Positions 8,289 through 16,316 are shown, counted from the first letter of the stretch. The stretch: 32,433 bases of DNA from Herbaspirillum sp. ASV7 (GCF_016429215.1 NZ_JAELUH010000063.1:1-32433); one strand, 5' to 3'. Numbers and translations are program-made. The notes: generated from the sequence alone by a model not told the origin.

Positions 8289-9422
8289 ATGTTTAGTTTC
8301 TTCAAGAGAAAACCCAAACCGGAAGCGCAGCCCACGCTGCCTCCCCAAGCCGAACCGGCCCCGCAGCCGCTTGCCGCAGCTGCCGACCCTGTAGTGACCG
8401 ACATCCCGGCACCGGCCGACGCCGCACCTCAGCCCGCGCCCGTGCTTGCGCCCGAGCCGGTCATCCCTGTCGAGACCGAGGAGGACATCGAGATCGTTGC
8501 CGCCCCAGCGACCGCACCGGAAGCCAAGCGTTCCTGGCTCTCGCGCCTGAAGGCCGGCCTGTCCAAGACTTCCAGCAACCTGACCACGCTGTTCGTGGGC
8601 GCACGCATCGATGACGACCTCTACGATGAGCTGGAATCGGCCCTGCTGGTCTCGGACGCCGGTGTCGAAGCCACCCAGTGGCTGCTGGACGAGTTGAAGA
8701 AGAAGGTCAAGGCCGAGCGCCTCACCGAAGCGGCCCAGGTGCGCACCGCCCTGCGCAGCCTGCTCATCGACCTGCTGCAGCCGCTGCAGCGCCCGCTGGT
8801 GCTGGGCCGCGAAAAGCCGCTGGTGATGATGATCGCCGGCGTCAACGGCGCTGGCAAGACCACCACCATCGGCAAGCTGGCGCTACACCTGCAGGCACAC
8901 GGCCAGTCGGTGCTGCTGGCTGCTGGCGACACCTTCCGCGCTGCTGCCCGCGAACAGCTGGCGGTCTGGGGTGAGCGCAACAACGTGGCGGTGATCGCCC
9001 AGGAATCCGGCGACCCGGCTGCGGTAGCCTTCGATTCGGTCCACTCGGCCCAGGCACGCGGCACCCATGTTGTGATGATCGATACCGCCGGCCGCCTGCC
9101 GACCCAGCTGCATCTGATGGATGAGCTCAAGAAGATCAAGCGCGTCATCGCCAAGGCCATGCCCTCGGCCCCGCACGAGGTGCTGCTGGTCATCGACGGC
9201 AACACCGGCCAGAATGCGCTGGCCCAGGTCAAGGCCTTCGACGATGCGCTGGGCCTGACCGGCCTGGTGGTGACCAAGCTCGACGGCACCGCCAAGGGCG
9301 GCATCCTGGCGGCCATCGCCAAGACCCGCCCGGTGCCGCTGTACTTCATCGGCGTGGGCGAGCAGATCGAAGACCTGCAAGCCTTCAACGCCACCGAATT
9401 CGTCGACGCCCTCCTGAGTTGA
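8289..9422 (+). CDS. ftsY: Signal recognition particle receptor FtsY
   Basis: GTPase that docks SRP-bound ribosomes at the inner membrane for co-translational insertion. The 377-residue protein begins with a basic amphipathic MFSFFKRKPK, followed by a Pro/Ala/Glu-rich A domain (about 12-80), then the N domain (about 82-165) and G domain. GTPase motifs: GVNGAGKTTT (184-193), DTAGR (265-269), TKLD (329-332). The ATG at 8289 gives the canonical N-terminus; an in-frame TTG at 8169 and ATG at 8175 would add about 40 atypical residues. No clear Shine-Dalgarno precedes 8289. It leads the ftsY-ftsE-ftsX operon, with 4 bases before ftsE. Confidence 0.96.
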   Translation: MFSFFKRKPKPEAQPTLPPQAEPAPQPLAAAADPVVTDIPAPADAAPQPAPVLAPEPVIPVETEEDIEIVAAPATAPEAKRSWLSRLKAGLSKTSSNLTTLFVGARIDDDLYDELESALLVSDAGVEATQWLLDELKKKVKAERLTEAAQVRTALRSLLIDLLQPLQRPLVLGREKPLVMMIAGVNGAGKTTTIGKLALHLQAHGQSVLLAAGDTFRAAAREQLAVWGERNNVAVIAQESGDPAAVAFDSVHSAQARGTHVVMIDTAGRLPTQLHLMDELKKIKRVIAKAMPSAPHEVLLVIDGNTGQNALAQVKAFDDALGLTGLVVTKLDGTAKGGILAAIAKTRPVPLYFIGVGEQIEDLQAFNATEFVDALLS

Positions 9423-9426
9423 TCCG

Positions 9427-10119
9427 ATGATTGAATTTTCCCGGGTTTCCAAGCAATACGCGCGCGAGGTCTATGCCTTGCGCGACATCTCGCTGTCGGT
9501 AAAGAAGGGCGAATTGATCTTCCTGGCCGGGCCCTCCGGCGCCGGCAAGTCCACGCTGCTGAAGATGATCGCGGCCATCGAGCGCCCCACGGCGGGCAAG
9601 CTCTCGGTCAACGGTACCGACATCGGCGGCATCAAGGCCTCCGGCCTGCCCTATCTGCGCCGCAACCTGGGCCTGATCTTCCAGCAGCAGAAGCTGCTGC
9701 TGGACCGCAACCTGCTGGCCAATGTGATGCTGCCGCTGATCGTCACCGGCGCCTCCCGGGGCGACGCCGAAAAGCGCGCCCGTGCCGCGCTGGACAAGGT
9801 CGACCTGCTCGACAAGGCCCAGTGCGAGCCGCTGGAACTGTCGGGCGGCGAACAGCAGCGCGTGGCCATTGCGCGCGCCATCGTCAACCGGCCGCAGATC
9901 ATCCTGGCCGACGAGCCCACCGCCAACCTGGACCGCGCCAATGCCAACAAGGTGCTGGCGGCGCTGAAATCCTTCCATGGCGTGGGCGTGACCTGCCTGA
10001 TCTCGACCCACGACGAGCAATACCTCACCGGTGCCGACCGCATCGTCTACCTGGACCGTGGCCGCATCGTCGATGGCTGGCACAACGGCGTGGCCAATCC
10101 CGTGGAGGTATCGCCATGA
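9427..10119 (+). CDS. ftsE: Cell-division ABC transporter ATP-binding protein FtsE
   Basis: Cytoplasmic ATPase of the FtsEX complex, which sits at the septal ring and activates cell-wall hydrolases through periplasmic regulators such as EnvC. The 230-residue length is near the usual size. Walker A is GPSGAGKST at 35-43; the Q-loop is in LIFQQQKLL; the ABC signature is LSGGEQQR; Walker B with catalytic Glu is IILADEPTANLD; the switch His is in STHDEQY. The stop codon overlaps the ftsX start (ATGA at 10116-10119), indicating translational coupling. Confidence 0.97.
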   Translation: MIEFSRVSKQYAREVYALRDISLSVKKGELIFLAGPSGAGKSTLLKMIAAIERPTAGKLSVNGTDIGGIKASGLPYLRRNLGLIFQQQKLLLDRNLLANVMLPLIVTGASRGDAEKRARAALDKVDLLDKAQCEPLELSGGEQQRVAIARAIVNRPQIILADEPTANLDRANANKVLAALKSFHGVGVTCLISTHDEQYLTGADRIVYLDRGRIVDGWHNGVANPVEVSP

Positions 10120-11039
10120 GCTGGATCACGCAGCATCTCAATGCCGCCGGTGACGCCCTGCGCCACCTGCTGCGCTCGCCGGGCAACTTCGTGCTCAACG
10201 TCCTGGTGGTTTCGATTGCGCTGGCGCTGCCCTTTGCCGGCCTGTCGGCGCTGGAGAATGTGCGCCCGATCTCGGACCAGATGTCGGTGGAGCCCGAGAT
10301 CAGCATCTTCATGAAGCCCGACGCCGGCCGCGAGGCGGCGCAGGCGGTGGGCAAGACCATTACCCAGGTGTTGAAGGACGGCAAGACGGTCGGCAAGGTG
10401 GAATTCATCCCGCGCGAAAAGGCCTTCGATACCTTGAAGAGCAAGACCGGCCTGGCCGACGTGCTGGCCACGCTGGGCAGCAATCCCTTGCCGGACAGCT
10501 TCGTGCTGCGCCTGCCGGGCTTCGAGAATGCCATGGATGCCGGCCGTGTCGATGACATCGCCCAGCAGCTGAAGAAGCAGCCGGGCGTGGATACGGTGCA
10601 GATCGATTCCGAATGGGTCAAGCGCCTGGCGGCGCTCTTGCGCATCCTGCGGCTGGTGCTGCTGTTCCTAGGCATCACGCTGGGTGCGGTGGTGGTGGCG
10701 GTGGTGTTCAACACCATCCGCCTGCAGGTGATGACGCAGCGCGATGAAATCGAGGTCTCGCGCCTGTTCGGCGCGACCAACTCCTTCATCTACCGGCCCT
10801 TCTACTACACCGGTGCCCTGCTGGGCATCTGCGCCGGGCTGGTGGCGCTGGGCCTGGTGGTGGCGGCGCAGCAACCGCTCAATACGGCCATCCTGGATTT
10901 CGCCCACCTGTATGCCTCCGAATTCCAGCTGGCCCTGCCCAGTCCCACGGCCATCGCACTCCTGCTGGCGGTGAGCGCCTTGCTGGGGCTGTTCGGTGCG
11001 ATGCTGTCGGTACGCAGGCAGTTGGCGCGCAAGGCTTGA
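10116..11039 (+). CDS. ftsX: Cell-division ABC transporter permease FtsX
   Basis: Inner-membrane partner of FtsE, 307 residues. The first membrane helix (about 24-43) is followed by a periplasmic loop (about 50-165) that in known systems contacts amidase activators. Three more helices lie in the C-terminal part (about 173-198, 225-250 and 270-292), giving the four-helix topology with cytoplasmic ends. LLRILRLVLLFLGITLG and DEIEVSRLFGATNSFIYRPF are typical FtsX segments. The ATG at 10116 overlaps the ftsE stop. An intrinsic terminator follows at 11066-11100. Confidence 0.96.
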   Translation: MSWITQHLNAAGDALRHLLRSPGNFVLNVLVVSIALALPFAGLSALENVRPISDQMSVEPEISIFMKPDAGREAAQAVGKTITQVLKDGKTVGKVEFIPREKAFDTLKSKTGLADVLATLGSNPLPDSFVLRLPGFENAMDAGRVDDIAQQLKKQPGVDTVQIDSEWVKRLAALLRILRLVLLFLGITLGAVVVAVVFNTIRLQVMTQRDEIEVSRLFGATNSFIYRPFYYTGALLGICAGLVALGLVVAAQQPLNTAILDFAHLYASEFQLALPSPTAIALLLAVSALLGLFGAMLSVRRQLARKA

Positions 11040-11065
11040 GGCTGGCGACTGCCAGTCGCTAAACG

Positions 11066-11100
11066 ACGGCTACCGCTTTCCCGGTGGCCGTTTTCGTTTT
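11066..11100 (+). terminator. Intrinsic terminator of the ftsYEX operon
   Basis: A 10-bp stem (ACGGCTACCG with CGGTGGCCGT, one G-T pair) and a 6-base loop occupy 11066-11091, followed by TTTTCGTTTT. The T tract is on the plus strand only, so it serves ftsX rather than the facing abi-like gene. Confidence 0.85.
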
Positions 11101-11141
11101 CATTGCACCATGCACCGTGCCCCCTGACGGATTGCGCTGGC

Positions 11142-12071
11142 TCAGTAGAAGTAACGCTGCGCGATCAAGCGCTCCCTGTGCTTGCGGTGGGGCTTTCCCT
11201 GTTGACCAAGCCGATCAGCCAGATCGAGGATAGTGCGATAGCTTCCTGCTGCCCCGCCCAGACGCCGATAGACAACCAGTGCTCGACGGTCCAGCAAGAC
11301 CTGGAGTGAGCACCAATGGTCGCTGTTTCGGATGTAGGTCGAGATGTCTGGATCAATCCAGCCAGCAAACCAGCACATGTTGTCTGCAAAGCATCGCAGA
11401 CTGTTGACCGTATGACGCGGCCGGCGTGGAAAATACCCGATGACGCCTGCACGGTTGAATTCCGGCGTCGCCCAGAGGGCGTCGTGGTGTCCGATACGGT
11501 TACGCACCTCCCTGAACCTCTTGAGCAGGTCGATGATGCGCTTTCTGAACGCAGGGCTTCCATAGGGAGTGACCAAGGTATCAGGGGCATGGGGAAAGAC
11601 CTTGGCCAGGATCCTTTCCTGCAGTCCCTTCGGCTGCGACTGATGACTCAATCCGCCGATCAATACCTCCCAAAAGCCGAGGGGCAGCGCCGCCACGATA
11701 TCGTCGGGGGTGAGTACATGGCCACCTGGTTTTCTAGCTTTGATTTTTTGCATCACGACAGCCACATCGTCCTTGGACTTCGGTGACAGCTTGTGCCGTG
11801 CCGGCAGGAGCGGTGGAGCTGCTGGCTGGATGGCATGGATGGGATTGCATCGTGGCATCATCCAGTCAATGGAATCGGCCTTGCCGAAGTAGTGCGACAG
11901 TGCCCGATGGAGCGCGTTGCGCAGCGCTACCTCGAAATCGGCGAGGATGGGAAGCAGTCCAGCTCCGATGGCCTGGTTCCAGGCATAGCAGCCCAGCAGG
12001 TCTTTCTCCGAGATGGTCTGAAAGAACGCCTCGAAGGTGGCTAACCGCGGAACCGAAAGGTGTCTGAGCAT
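11142..12071 (-). CDS. Abi_2/AbiF-like HEPN protein (candidate abortive-infection toxin)
   Basis: A 309-residue protein of the Abi_2 (AbiD/AbiF-like) family. N-terminal EVALRNALHRALSHYFG (47-63) matches the family's LRN segment; DDIVAALPLGFWEVLIG (123-139) matches the conserved FGFW block. REVRNRIGHHDAL (187-199) contains the HEPN ribonuclease motif, with R190 and H195/H196 in an RNxxxH arrangement. HEPN Abi proteins are known or suspected RNases that halt growth on phage infection. Base composition is visibly less GC-rich than the flanking fts and rpoH genes. No Shine-Dalgarno precedes the ATG at 12071, so translation may be weak. It lies between ftsX and rpoH, with a divergent candidate RNA just upstream. 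Family call is firm; RNase activity is inferred. Confidence 0.82.
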   Translation of the reverse strand: MLRHLSVPRLATFEAFFQTISEKDLLGCYAWNQAIGAGLLPILADFEVALRNALHRALSHYFGKADSIDWMMPRCNPIHAIQPAAPPLLPARHKLSPKSKDDVAVVMQKIKARKPGGHVLTPDDIVAALPLGFWEVLIGGLSHQSQPKGLQERILAKVFPHAPDTLVTPYGSPAFRKRIIDLLKRFREVRNRIGHHDALWATPEFNRAGVIGYFPRRPRHTVNSLRCFADNMCWFAGWIDPDISTYIRNSDHWCSLQVLLDRRALVVYRRLGGAAGSYRTILDLADRLGQQGKPHRKHRERLIAQRYFY

Positions 12072-12099
12072 GTGCTATGTATGACTATCCCGTTGCTGG

Positions 12100-12108
12100 T
12101 GCTATACT
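12100..12108 (+). promoter_or_regulatory. Extended -10 promoter of candidate small RNA
   Basis: TGCTATACT is a close match to an extended -10 (TG-n-TATAAT class), with no convincing -35. It points away from the abi-like gene and would start transcription near 12115. Confidence 0.5.
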
Positions 12109-12114
12109 CGAATG

Positions 12115-12192
12115 CATTGAGACAAGGGTTTTCCGGGTAACCGGTCGTGCCCTTGTAAATTGAGGACAAAGCCCGCTAATGCGGGCTTTGGA
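12115..12192 (+). ncRNA. Candidate two-hairpin small RNA next to the Abi_2 gene
   Basis: About 78 bases downstream of an extended -10 promoter. Hairpin 1 pairs ACAAGGG (12122-12128) with CCCTTGT (12150-12156), topped by CCGG-GTAA-CCGG (12133-12144). Hairpin 2 pairs AAAGCCCGC (12168-12176) with GCGGGCTTT (12181-12189) across a TAAT loop and could act as terminator, though the following T tract is poor. Each hairpin is preceded by a near-repeat, ATTGAGACAA (12116-12125) and ATTGAGGACAAA (12159-12170). No start codon and ribosome site suggest a peptide. AbiF-type genes are known to have a conserved adjacent RNA; identity with that class is inference. On the minus strand the same structure would be the abi leader. 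Confidence 0.5.
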
Positions 12193-12456
12193 CTTTCCGG
12201 AAAGAAATTTTATCGTCCGGGCTCGCCTGCAACAATAAATCCCCCCGGCCAAACGACTTCCTTTCCGGTTTCCCCGCGATTGTTCTAGCACATGGCCGGC
12301 CATGCCCTACAAGACCCGGATCTGCCCGCCTGGATCCGACTGGTGCACTGCATAAATTGTTACAAGTTTCTGGCCCCCTTTTGACCCGCATCGCAACTTT
12401 TGTCGTCCAAAGGCGACTAAGATGGAGGGGAAATAATGCAATGGTTGATTCACAGG
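12193..12456. other. Gene-free region between candidate RNA and rpoH control region
   Basis: No convincing coding frame. It is more AT-rich than its surroundings and contains a 14-base perfect palindrome, CATGGCCGGCCATG, at 12291-12304, whose role is unclear. Together with the abi-like gene it separates ftsX from rpoH. Confidence 0.5.
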
Positions 12457-12475
12457 CAATAGATTTACTCTATTG
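12457..12475. promoter_or_regulatory. Inverted repeat upstream of rpoH
   Basis: CAATAGA (12457-12463) and TCTATTG (12469-12475) form a perfect 7-base inverted repeat around TTTAC, 19 bases before the CIRCE element. It has the size of a protein operator; no binding factor is recognised. Confidence 0.35.
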
Positions 12476-12494
12476 AGACTTCCCGATCATGCTA

Positions 12495-12521
12495 TTAGCA
12501 CTCCGGGGTGACGAGTGCTAG
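12495..12521 (+). promoter_or_regulatory. CIRCE element (HrcA operator) at the rpoH promoter
   Basis: TTAGCACTC (12495-12503), a 9-base spacer, and GAGTGCTAG (12513-12521) match the CIRCE consensus TTAGCACTC-N9-GAGTGCTAA at 17 of 18 arm positions. CIRCE is the known operator of the heat-shock repressor HrcA. The right arm overlaps the extended -10 TGCTAGAAT (12516-12524), so bound HrcA would block polymerase. hrcA itself is not in the window. Confidence 0.92.
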
Positions 12522-12524
12522 AAT
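12516..12524 (+). promoter_or_regulatory. Extended -10 promoter of rpoH
   Basis: TGCTAGAAT fits an extended -10 (TG-n-TAGAAT) and overlaps the right CIRCE arm. It predicts a start near 12531 and a leader of about 130 bases before the rpoH ATG. No canonical -35 at 17 bases is evident. Confidence 0.55.
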
Positions 12525-12659
12525 ACCTTATCGAATTGCTCCAGTTTTAGCTGGGCACTGCAACAAACGACGAATGGGCGTATTGCTGCGCTGGCCGAAT
12601 CGGCGCCGACGTCCAAGCCTACCGCTTCATACTGTTTCCGGAAGGAACAAGGAGAATCC

Positions 12660-13559
12660 ATGAAAACTGCGTCTGCACAAACTGCACTCATGCCTGCCGA
12701 GTCCAATGCACTCGCGCTGGGTTTTTCCGGCAGCCTGGGCAATATCGACGCGTATATCTCGGCAGTGAACCGCCTGCCCATGCTGACCCAGGAAGAAGAG
12801 GTCAAGCTGGCCCGCGACCTGCGCGAAAAGAATGATCTGGGCGCTGCCCAGAAGATGGTGTTGTCGCACCTGCGCCTGGTGGTGTCGATCGCGCGTGGCT
12901 ATCTGGGCTACGGCCTGCCGCACGCCGACCTGATCCAGGAAGGCAACATCGGCCTGATGAAGGCGGTCAAGCGTTTCGACCCGGCGCAGAACGTGCGCCT
13001 GGTGTCCTACGCGATGCACTGGATCAAGGCCGAGATCCACGAGTACATCCTGAAGAACTGGCGTCTGGTCAAGGTGGCCACCACCAAGGCCCAGCGCAAG
13101 CTGTTCTTCAACCTGCGCAGCCACAAGGAAGGTCTGGACGCGATGACGCCGGCCCAGGTCGAAGCCCTGGCCAAGACCCTGGACGTCAAGCGCGAAGAAG
13201 TGATCGAGATGGAAACCCGTCTGTCCGGTCGCGACATCGCCCTGGAATCGCCCACCGATGACGAAGACGACAAGTTCGCGCCGATCGCCTACCTGTCCTC
13301 GGAAAGCTCGGAACCGACCCGCGTGATCGAGGCCAAGCAGTACGACCGCATGCAGTCCGAAGGCCTGGAAACCGCCTTGTCGAAGCTGGATGACCGTTCG
13401 CGCCGCATCGTCGAGGCCCGCTGGCTGGCCAATGATGATGGCTCGGGTGCCACCCTGCACGAGCTGGCCGACGAGTTCGGCGTATCGGCCGAGCGTATCC
13501 GCCAGATCGAGGCGGTGGCCCTGAAGAAGATGAAGACGGCACTGCAGGCCTACTCCTGA
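12660..13559 (+). CDS. rpoH: RNA polymerase heat-shock sigma factor RpoH (sigma-32)
   Basis: Directs RNA polymerase to heat-shock promoters. The 299-residue protein has the full group 3 layout: region 1.2/2 with DLIQEGNIGLMKAVKRFDP (about 90-108), region 2.4 around YAMHWIKAEIHEYIL, the RpoH-specific box QRKLFFNLR at 145-153, and the region 4 helix-turn-helix ending LHELADEFGVSAERIRQIE (about 266-284). The ATG at 12660 follows AAGGAG with a 5-base gap, a strong site. The promoter carries a CIRCE element, and the leader is long, so both transcriptional (HrcA) and post-transcriptional control are plausible. A strong terminator follows. Confidence 0.97.
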   Translation: MKTASAQTALMPAESNALALGFSGSLGNIDAYISAVNRLPMLTQEEEVKLARDLREKNDLGAAQKMVLSHLRLVVSIARGYLGYGLPHADLIQEGNIGLMKAVKRFDPAQNVRLVSYAMHWIKAEIHEYILKNWRLVKVATTKAQRKLFFNLRSHKEGLDAMTPAQVEALAKTLDVKREEVIEMETRLSGRDIALESPTDDEDDKFAPIAYLSSESSEPTRVIEAKQYDRMQSEGLETALSKLDDRSRRIVEARWLANDDGSGATLHELADEFGVSAERIRQIEAVALKKMKTALQAYS

Positions 13560-13581
13560 TCAGTCCATCCTCAGTAGCAAC

Positions 13582-13612
13582 AAGAAAGGCGCCCTCGGGC
13601 GCCTTTCTTTTT
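13582..13612 (+). terminator. Intrinsic terminator after rpoH
   Basis: AAAGGCGCC (13585-13593) pairs with GGCGCCTTT (13598-13606) around CTCG, followed by CTTTTT. On the minus strand the hairpin is followed by CTTGTTG, so it may also serve the convergent sco gene. Confidence 0.9.
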
Positions 13613-13629
13613 ATCCAGTCCGGATCGAA

Positions 13630-14220
13630 TCAGCTCAGCAGCAGCTTGATGTCATGCGCCAGCGTCTGCGGTCCCTGCCCGTGCTTGACGAACAGGCGGA
13701 TGTGGCCCTGCGGGTCGAATACATAGCTGCCGGCGGTGTGATCCATCGTGTAGCTGCCCGGCTGCTTGCCTGGCACCTTCTGGTAGAACACCTTGAATTC
13801 CTTGGCCACCTTCTCGGTCTGCGGCAGGTCGCCGCGCAGGCCGAGGAAGCGCTTGTCGAAGGCCGGCACGTACTGCGCGAGCACTTCCTGGGTGTCGCGC
13901 TCGGGGTCGACGGTCACGAACAGCACCTGCACCTTGTCGGCATCCGGGCCCAGTTCCTTCATCACGTTGGCCATTTCCACCATGGTGGTCGGGCACACGT
14001 CCGGGCACTGGGTATAGCCGAAGAACATCACCACCACCTTGCCCTTGAAATCGGCCAGGGTGCGCGGCTTGCCGGTGTGGTCGGTCAGGGCGAAGTCCTT
14101 GGCATAGTCCAGGCCGGTGACATCGGTATTGTTGAATTTCAGTGCGGGCTGGGAGGGGCCGCAGGCGGCCAGCAACGTCGCGCAAGCGGCCAGCAGCAGC
14201 GCCGGGAGAAATCTTTTCAT
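13630..14220 (-). CDS. SCO1/SenC-family copper chaperone lipoprotein
   Basis: Periplasmic membrane-anchored thioredoxin-fold protein that delivers copper or reduces thiols for the CuA site of cytochrome c oxidase subunit II. The 196-residue product starts with a lipoprotein signal peptide and the lipobox LAAC, giving lipidated Cys20. Copper ligands are visible: C72 and C76 in CPDVCP, and H162 in DHTAGSYVFD. The ATG at 14220 (MKRFLPALL) gives the correct signal peptide; an upstream in-frame start would add 28 atypical residues from the ctaB region. It follows ctaB by 4 bases, the last gene of the ctaA-ctaB-sco series. Confidence 0.94.
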   Translation of the reverse strand: MKRFLPALLLAACATLLAACGPSQPALKFNNTDVTGLDYAKDFALTDHTGKPRTLADFKGKVVVMFFGYTQCPDVCPTTMVEMANVMKELGPDADKVQVLFVTVDPERDTQEVLAQYVPAFDKRFLGLRGDLPQTEKVAKEFKVFYQKVPGKQPGSYTMDHTAGSYVFDPQGHIRLFVKHGQGPQTLAHDIKLLLS

Positions 14221-14224
14221 GGGC

Positions 14225-15118
14225 TTAGAAAGCACGGAACAGGAAGTAGTGGTCCACCAGCAGCACCGCGAACAGGATAGACAGGTAGACGATGGAATAG
14301 GCAAAGGCCTTGCGTGCGATCAGGTCGGTGTAGTGGCGATAGATGCGCCACGAGTGCCAGAAGAAGATCGCGCCCAGCACGATGGCCGTACCCAGGTAGA
14401 TCAGGCCGCTCATGCCGATGGCAAAGGGCAGCATGCTCACCGCCAGCAGGGCGATGGTGTACATCAGGATGTGGAACTTGGTCACGTCCATGCCGTGCGT
14501 GATGGGCAGCATGGGCAGGCCGGACTTGGCGTAGTCGTCGCGGCGGTACATGGCCAGCGCCCAGAAGTGTGGCGGGGTCCAGATGAAGATGATCATCACC
14601 AGCACCCAGGCCTGCATGGGTACATCGTTGGCGATGGCGGCCCAGCCCAGCGCCGGCGGCATGGCGCCGGCCAGGCCACCGATGACGATGTTCTGGGGCG
14701 TGGCGGGCTTGAGGATGATGGTGTAGATGATGGCGTAGCCGACGAAGGTGGCGAAGGTCAGCCACATGGTCAGCGGATTGACCAGAGCGTACAGCACCCA
14801 CATGCCCAGGCCGCCGATGACGCCGGAGAACATCAGGGTCTGCACCACCGTGATCTCGCCGCGCGCCAGCGGCCGGCGGGCGGTGCGGGCCATGCGCGAA
14901 TCGATCTCGCGCTCGACCAGGCAATTGATGGCGAAGGCGGCGCCAGCCAGCAGCCAGATGCCCAGCGTGCCGAAGACCACCTTGTGCCAGTCCGGCAGTT
15001 CGGGGGACGACAGGAACATGCCGATCACGGCACAGAACACGGCCAGCTGCGTCACGCGCGGCTTGGTCAGTGCCCAGTACTGGGCGATGCGGTTGGGTTG
15101 GGCGGTCAGTGTGGTCAT
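14225..15118 (-). CDS. ctaB: Protoheme IX farnesyltransferase (heme O synthase)
   Basis: Integral membrane enzyme of the UbiA prenyltransferase family that farnesylates heme b to heme O, feeding heme A synthesis for the aa3 oxidase. The 297-residue length and about nine membrane helices are typical. The first prenyl-diphosphate motif is [12 protein letters not shown] followed by [12 protein letters not shown] (about 64-90); the second loop includes [19 protein letters not shown]. Its start overlaps the ctaA stop by four bases (15115-15118), indicating coupling. Also known as cyoE or cox10. Confidence 0.96.
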   Translation of the reverse strand: MTTLTAQPNRIAQYWALTKPRVTQLAVFCAVIGMFLSSPELPDWHKVVFGTLGIWLLAGAAFAINCLVEREIDSRMARTARRPLARGEITVVQTLMFSGVIGGLGMWVLYALVNPLTMWLTFATFVGYAIIYTIILKPATPQNIVIGGLAGAMPPALGWAAIANDVPMQAWVLVMIIFIWTPPHFWALAMYRRDDYAKSGLPMLPITHGMDVTKFHILMYTIALLAVSMLPFAIGMSGLIYLGTAIVLGAIFFWHSWRIYRHYTDLIARKAFAYSIVYLSILFAVLLVDHYFLFRAF

Positions 15119-16251
15119 GGAGTGACGGGCCTGGCGGGGACCGGTGGAGCGGCGCTGGCCAAGCCTTGTGGAGCGTAACGAGTCTTGTAGTTTAGCATGA
15201 CCATGAGAATGACCAGCAGGGCCGCCCCGCCGTTATGGACCACGGCAATGGCCAGCGGCCAGTTCAGGTAGATGGTTGCCAGGCCCGTGCACAGCTGCAA
15301 ACCCACGATGCTCAAGAGCCAGCGCCCGGTCTTGCGCAGCCCGGGATCGCGCAGCGCGCGCTGTGCCAGCCATACAACATACAAGATCACGACAAAGGCG
15401 AAGCTGCGATGCACCCAGTGGATCGCCGTCAGCGCCTGGAACGGCAGGTAGTCGCCAGCGGCGGTCATGCCCAGGTGGCGCCAGAGCGTGAAACCATGCT
15501 CGAAATCCATGTCCGGCACCAGCTTGCCATTGCACAGCGGGAAATCATTGCAGGCCAGCGCCGCATAGTTGGTGCTGACCCAGCCGCCCAGCGCGATCTG
15601 CAGGGCCAAGAGGACAGCGCCCAGCGTGGCCGGCAGCACCAGCGCACGGCCGGCCGGGGTGACCGCCACGTGCTGCTCCTGCCGGGCCGCCAGCCAGGCC
15701 AGCATGGCCAGCAGCGTCAGGCCCAGCAACAGGTGGGTGGTGACGATGACCGGTTGCAGCTTCAGCGTCACGGTCCAGGCCCCGAAGGCACCCTGCAGGC
15801 AGACGAAACCCAGCAAGGCGGTCGGGAACCAGGGCCGGAACTGCGTCTCGGTCTTGCCGGACTTGATCCAGCGCCACCACGCCACCGCCATCAGCACGAT
15901 GATCAGCACGCCCACGGCCATGGCGAAATAGCGGTGCGTCATCTCGATCCAGGCCTTGCCCCAGGTGACCGGGCCGGTGGGCATGGCCTCCTGGGCGGCG
16001 TTGATATGCTCGTGCGCCAGCAGCGGATTGGAATGGTCGTAGCAGCCCGGCCAATCGGGGCAGCCCAGGCCGGAATCGGTCAGGCGCGTGAAGGCGCCAA
16101 ACATGATCAGGTCGAAGGTGAAGAACAGCGTCACCCACACCAGCTTGCGATATCTGTTGACCAAGCCCTGCGCGCGCGCCACCAGCAGCAGCGGGATCAG
16201 GGAAACCAGCAGGCCGGTCAGGCCCAGTTCTATCAGCGTGATTGCATTCAT
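15115..16251 (-). CDS. ctaA: Heme A synthase (COX15/CtaA)
   Basis: Oxidises the C8 methyl of heme O to a formyl group, producing heme A for the oxidase. The 378-residue membrane protein has about eight helices. Conserved heme-ligand histidines are seen in [36 protein letters not shown] and [22 protein letters not shown] (about 63-72) is a family hallmark with paired cysteines in the first periplasmic loop, and CNDFPLCNG is a second cysteine pair. The ribosome-binding site at 16251 is weak. It precedes ctaB with overlapping start and stop codons. Confidence 0.95.
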   Translation of the reverse strand: MNAITLIELGLTGLLVSLIPLLLVARAQGLVNRYRKLVWVTLFFTFDLIMFGAFTRLTDSGLGCPDWPGCYDHSNPLLAHEHINAAQEAMPTGPVTWGKAWIEMTHRYFAMAVGVLIIVLMAVAWWRWIKSGKTETQFRPWFPTALLGFVCLQGAFGAWTVTLKLQPVIVTTHLLLGLTLLAMLAWLAARQEQHVAVTPAGRALVLPATLGAVLLALQIALGGWVSTNYAALACNDFPLCNGKLVPDMDFEHGFTLWRHLGMTAAGDYLPFQALTAIHWVHRSFAFVVILYVVWLAQRALRDPGLRKTGRWLLSIVGLQLCTGLATIYLNWPLAIAVVHNGGAALLVILMVMLNYKTRYAPQGLASAAPPVPARPVTP

Positions 16252-16316
16252 CGTGTTTCAAACATGGACTGCCGCGCAGCCGGTGCCAACGGATCCATCG
16301 GAAGCGCCCGGGGCGA

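Noticed and set aside
12291..12304. Perfect 14-base palindrome CATGGCCGGCCATG
   Set aside because: Short, GC-rich and isolated, with no neighbouring promoter; likely chance or a restriction-type palindrome rather than an operator.
11040..12400. Direct repeats or attachment sites flanking the abi-like module
   Set aside because: I compared the ends by eye and found no convincing direct repeats, tRNA end or integrase, so the mode of insertion remains unknown.
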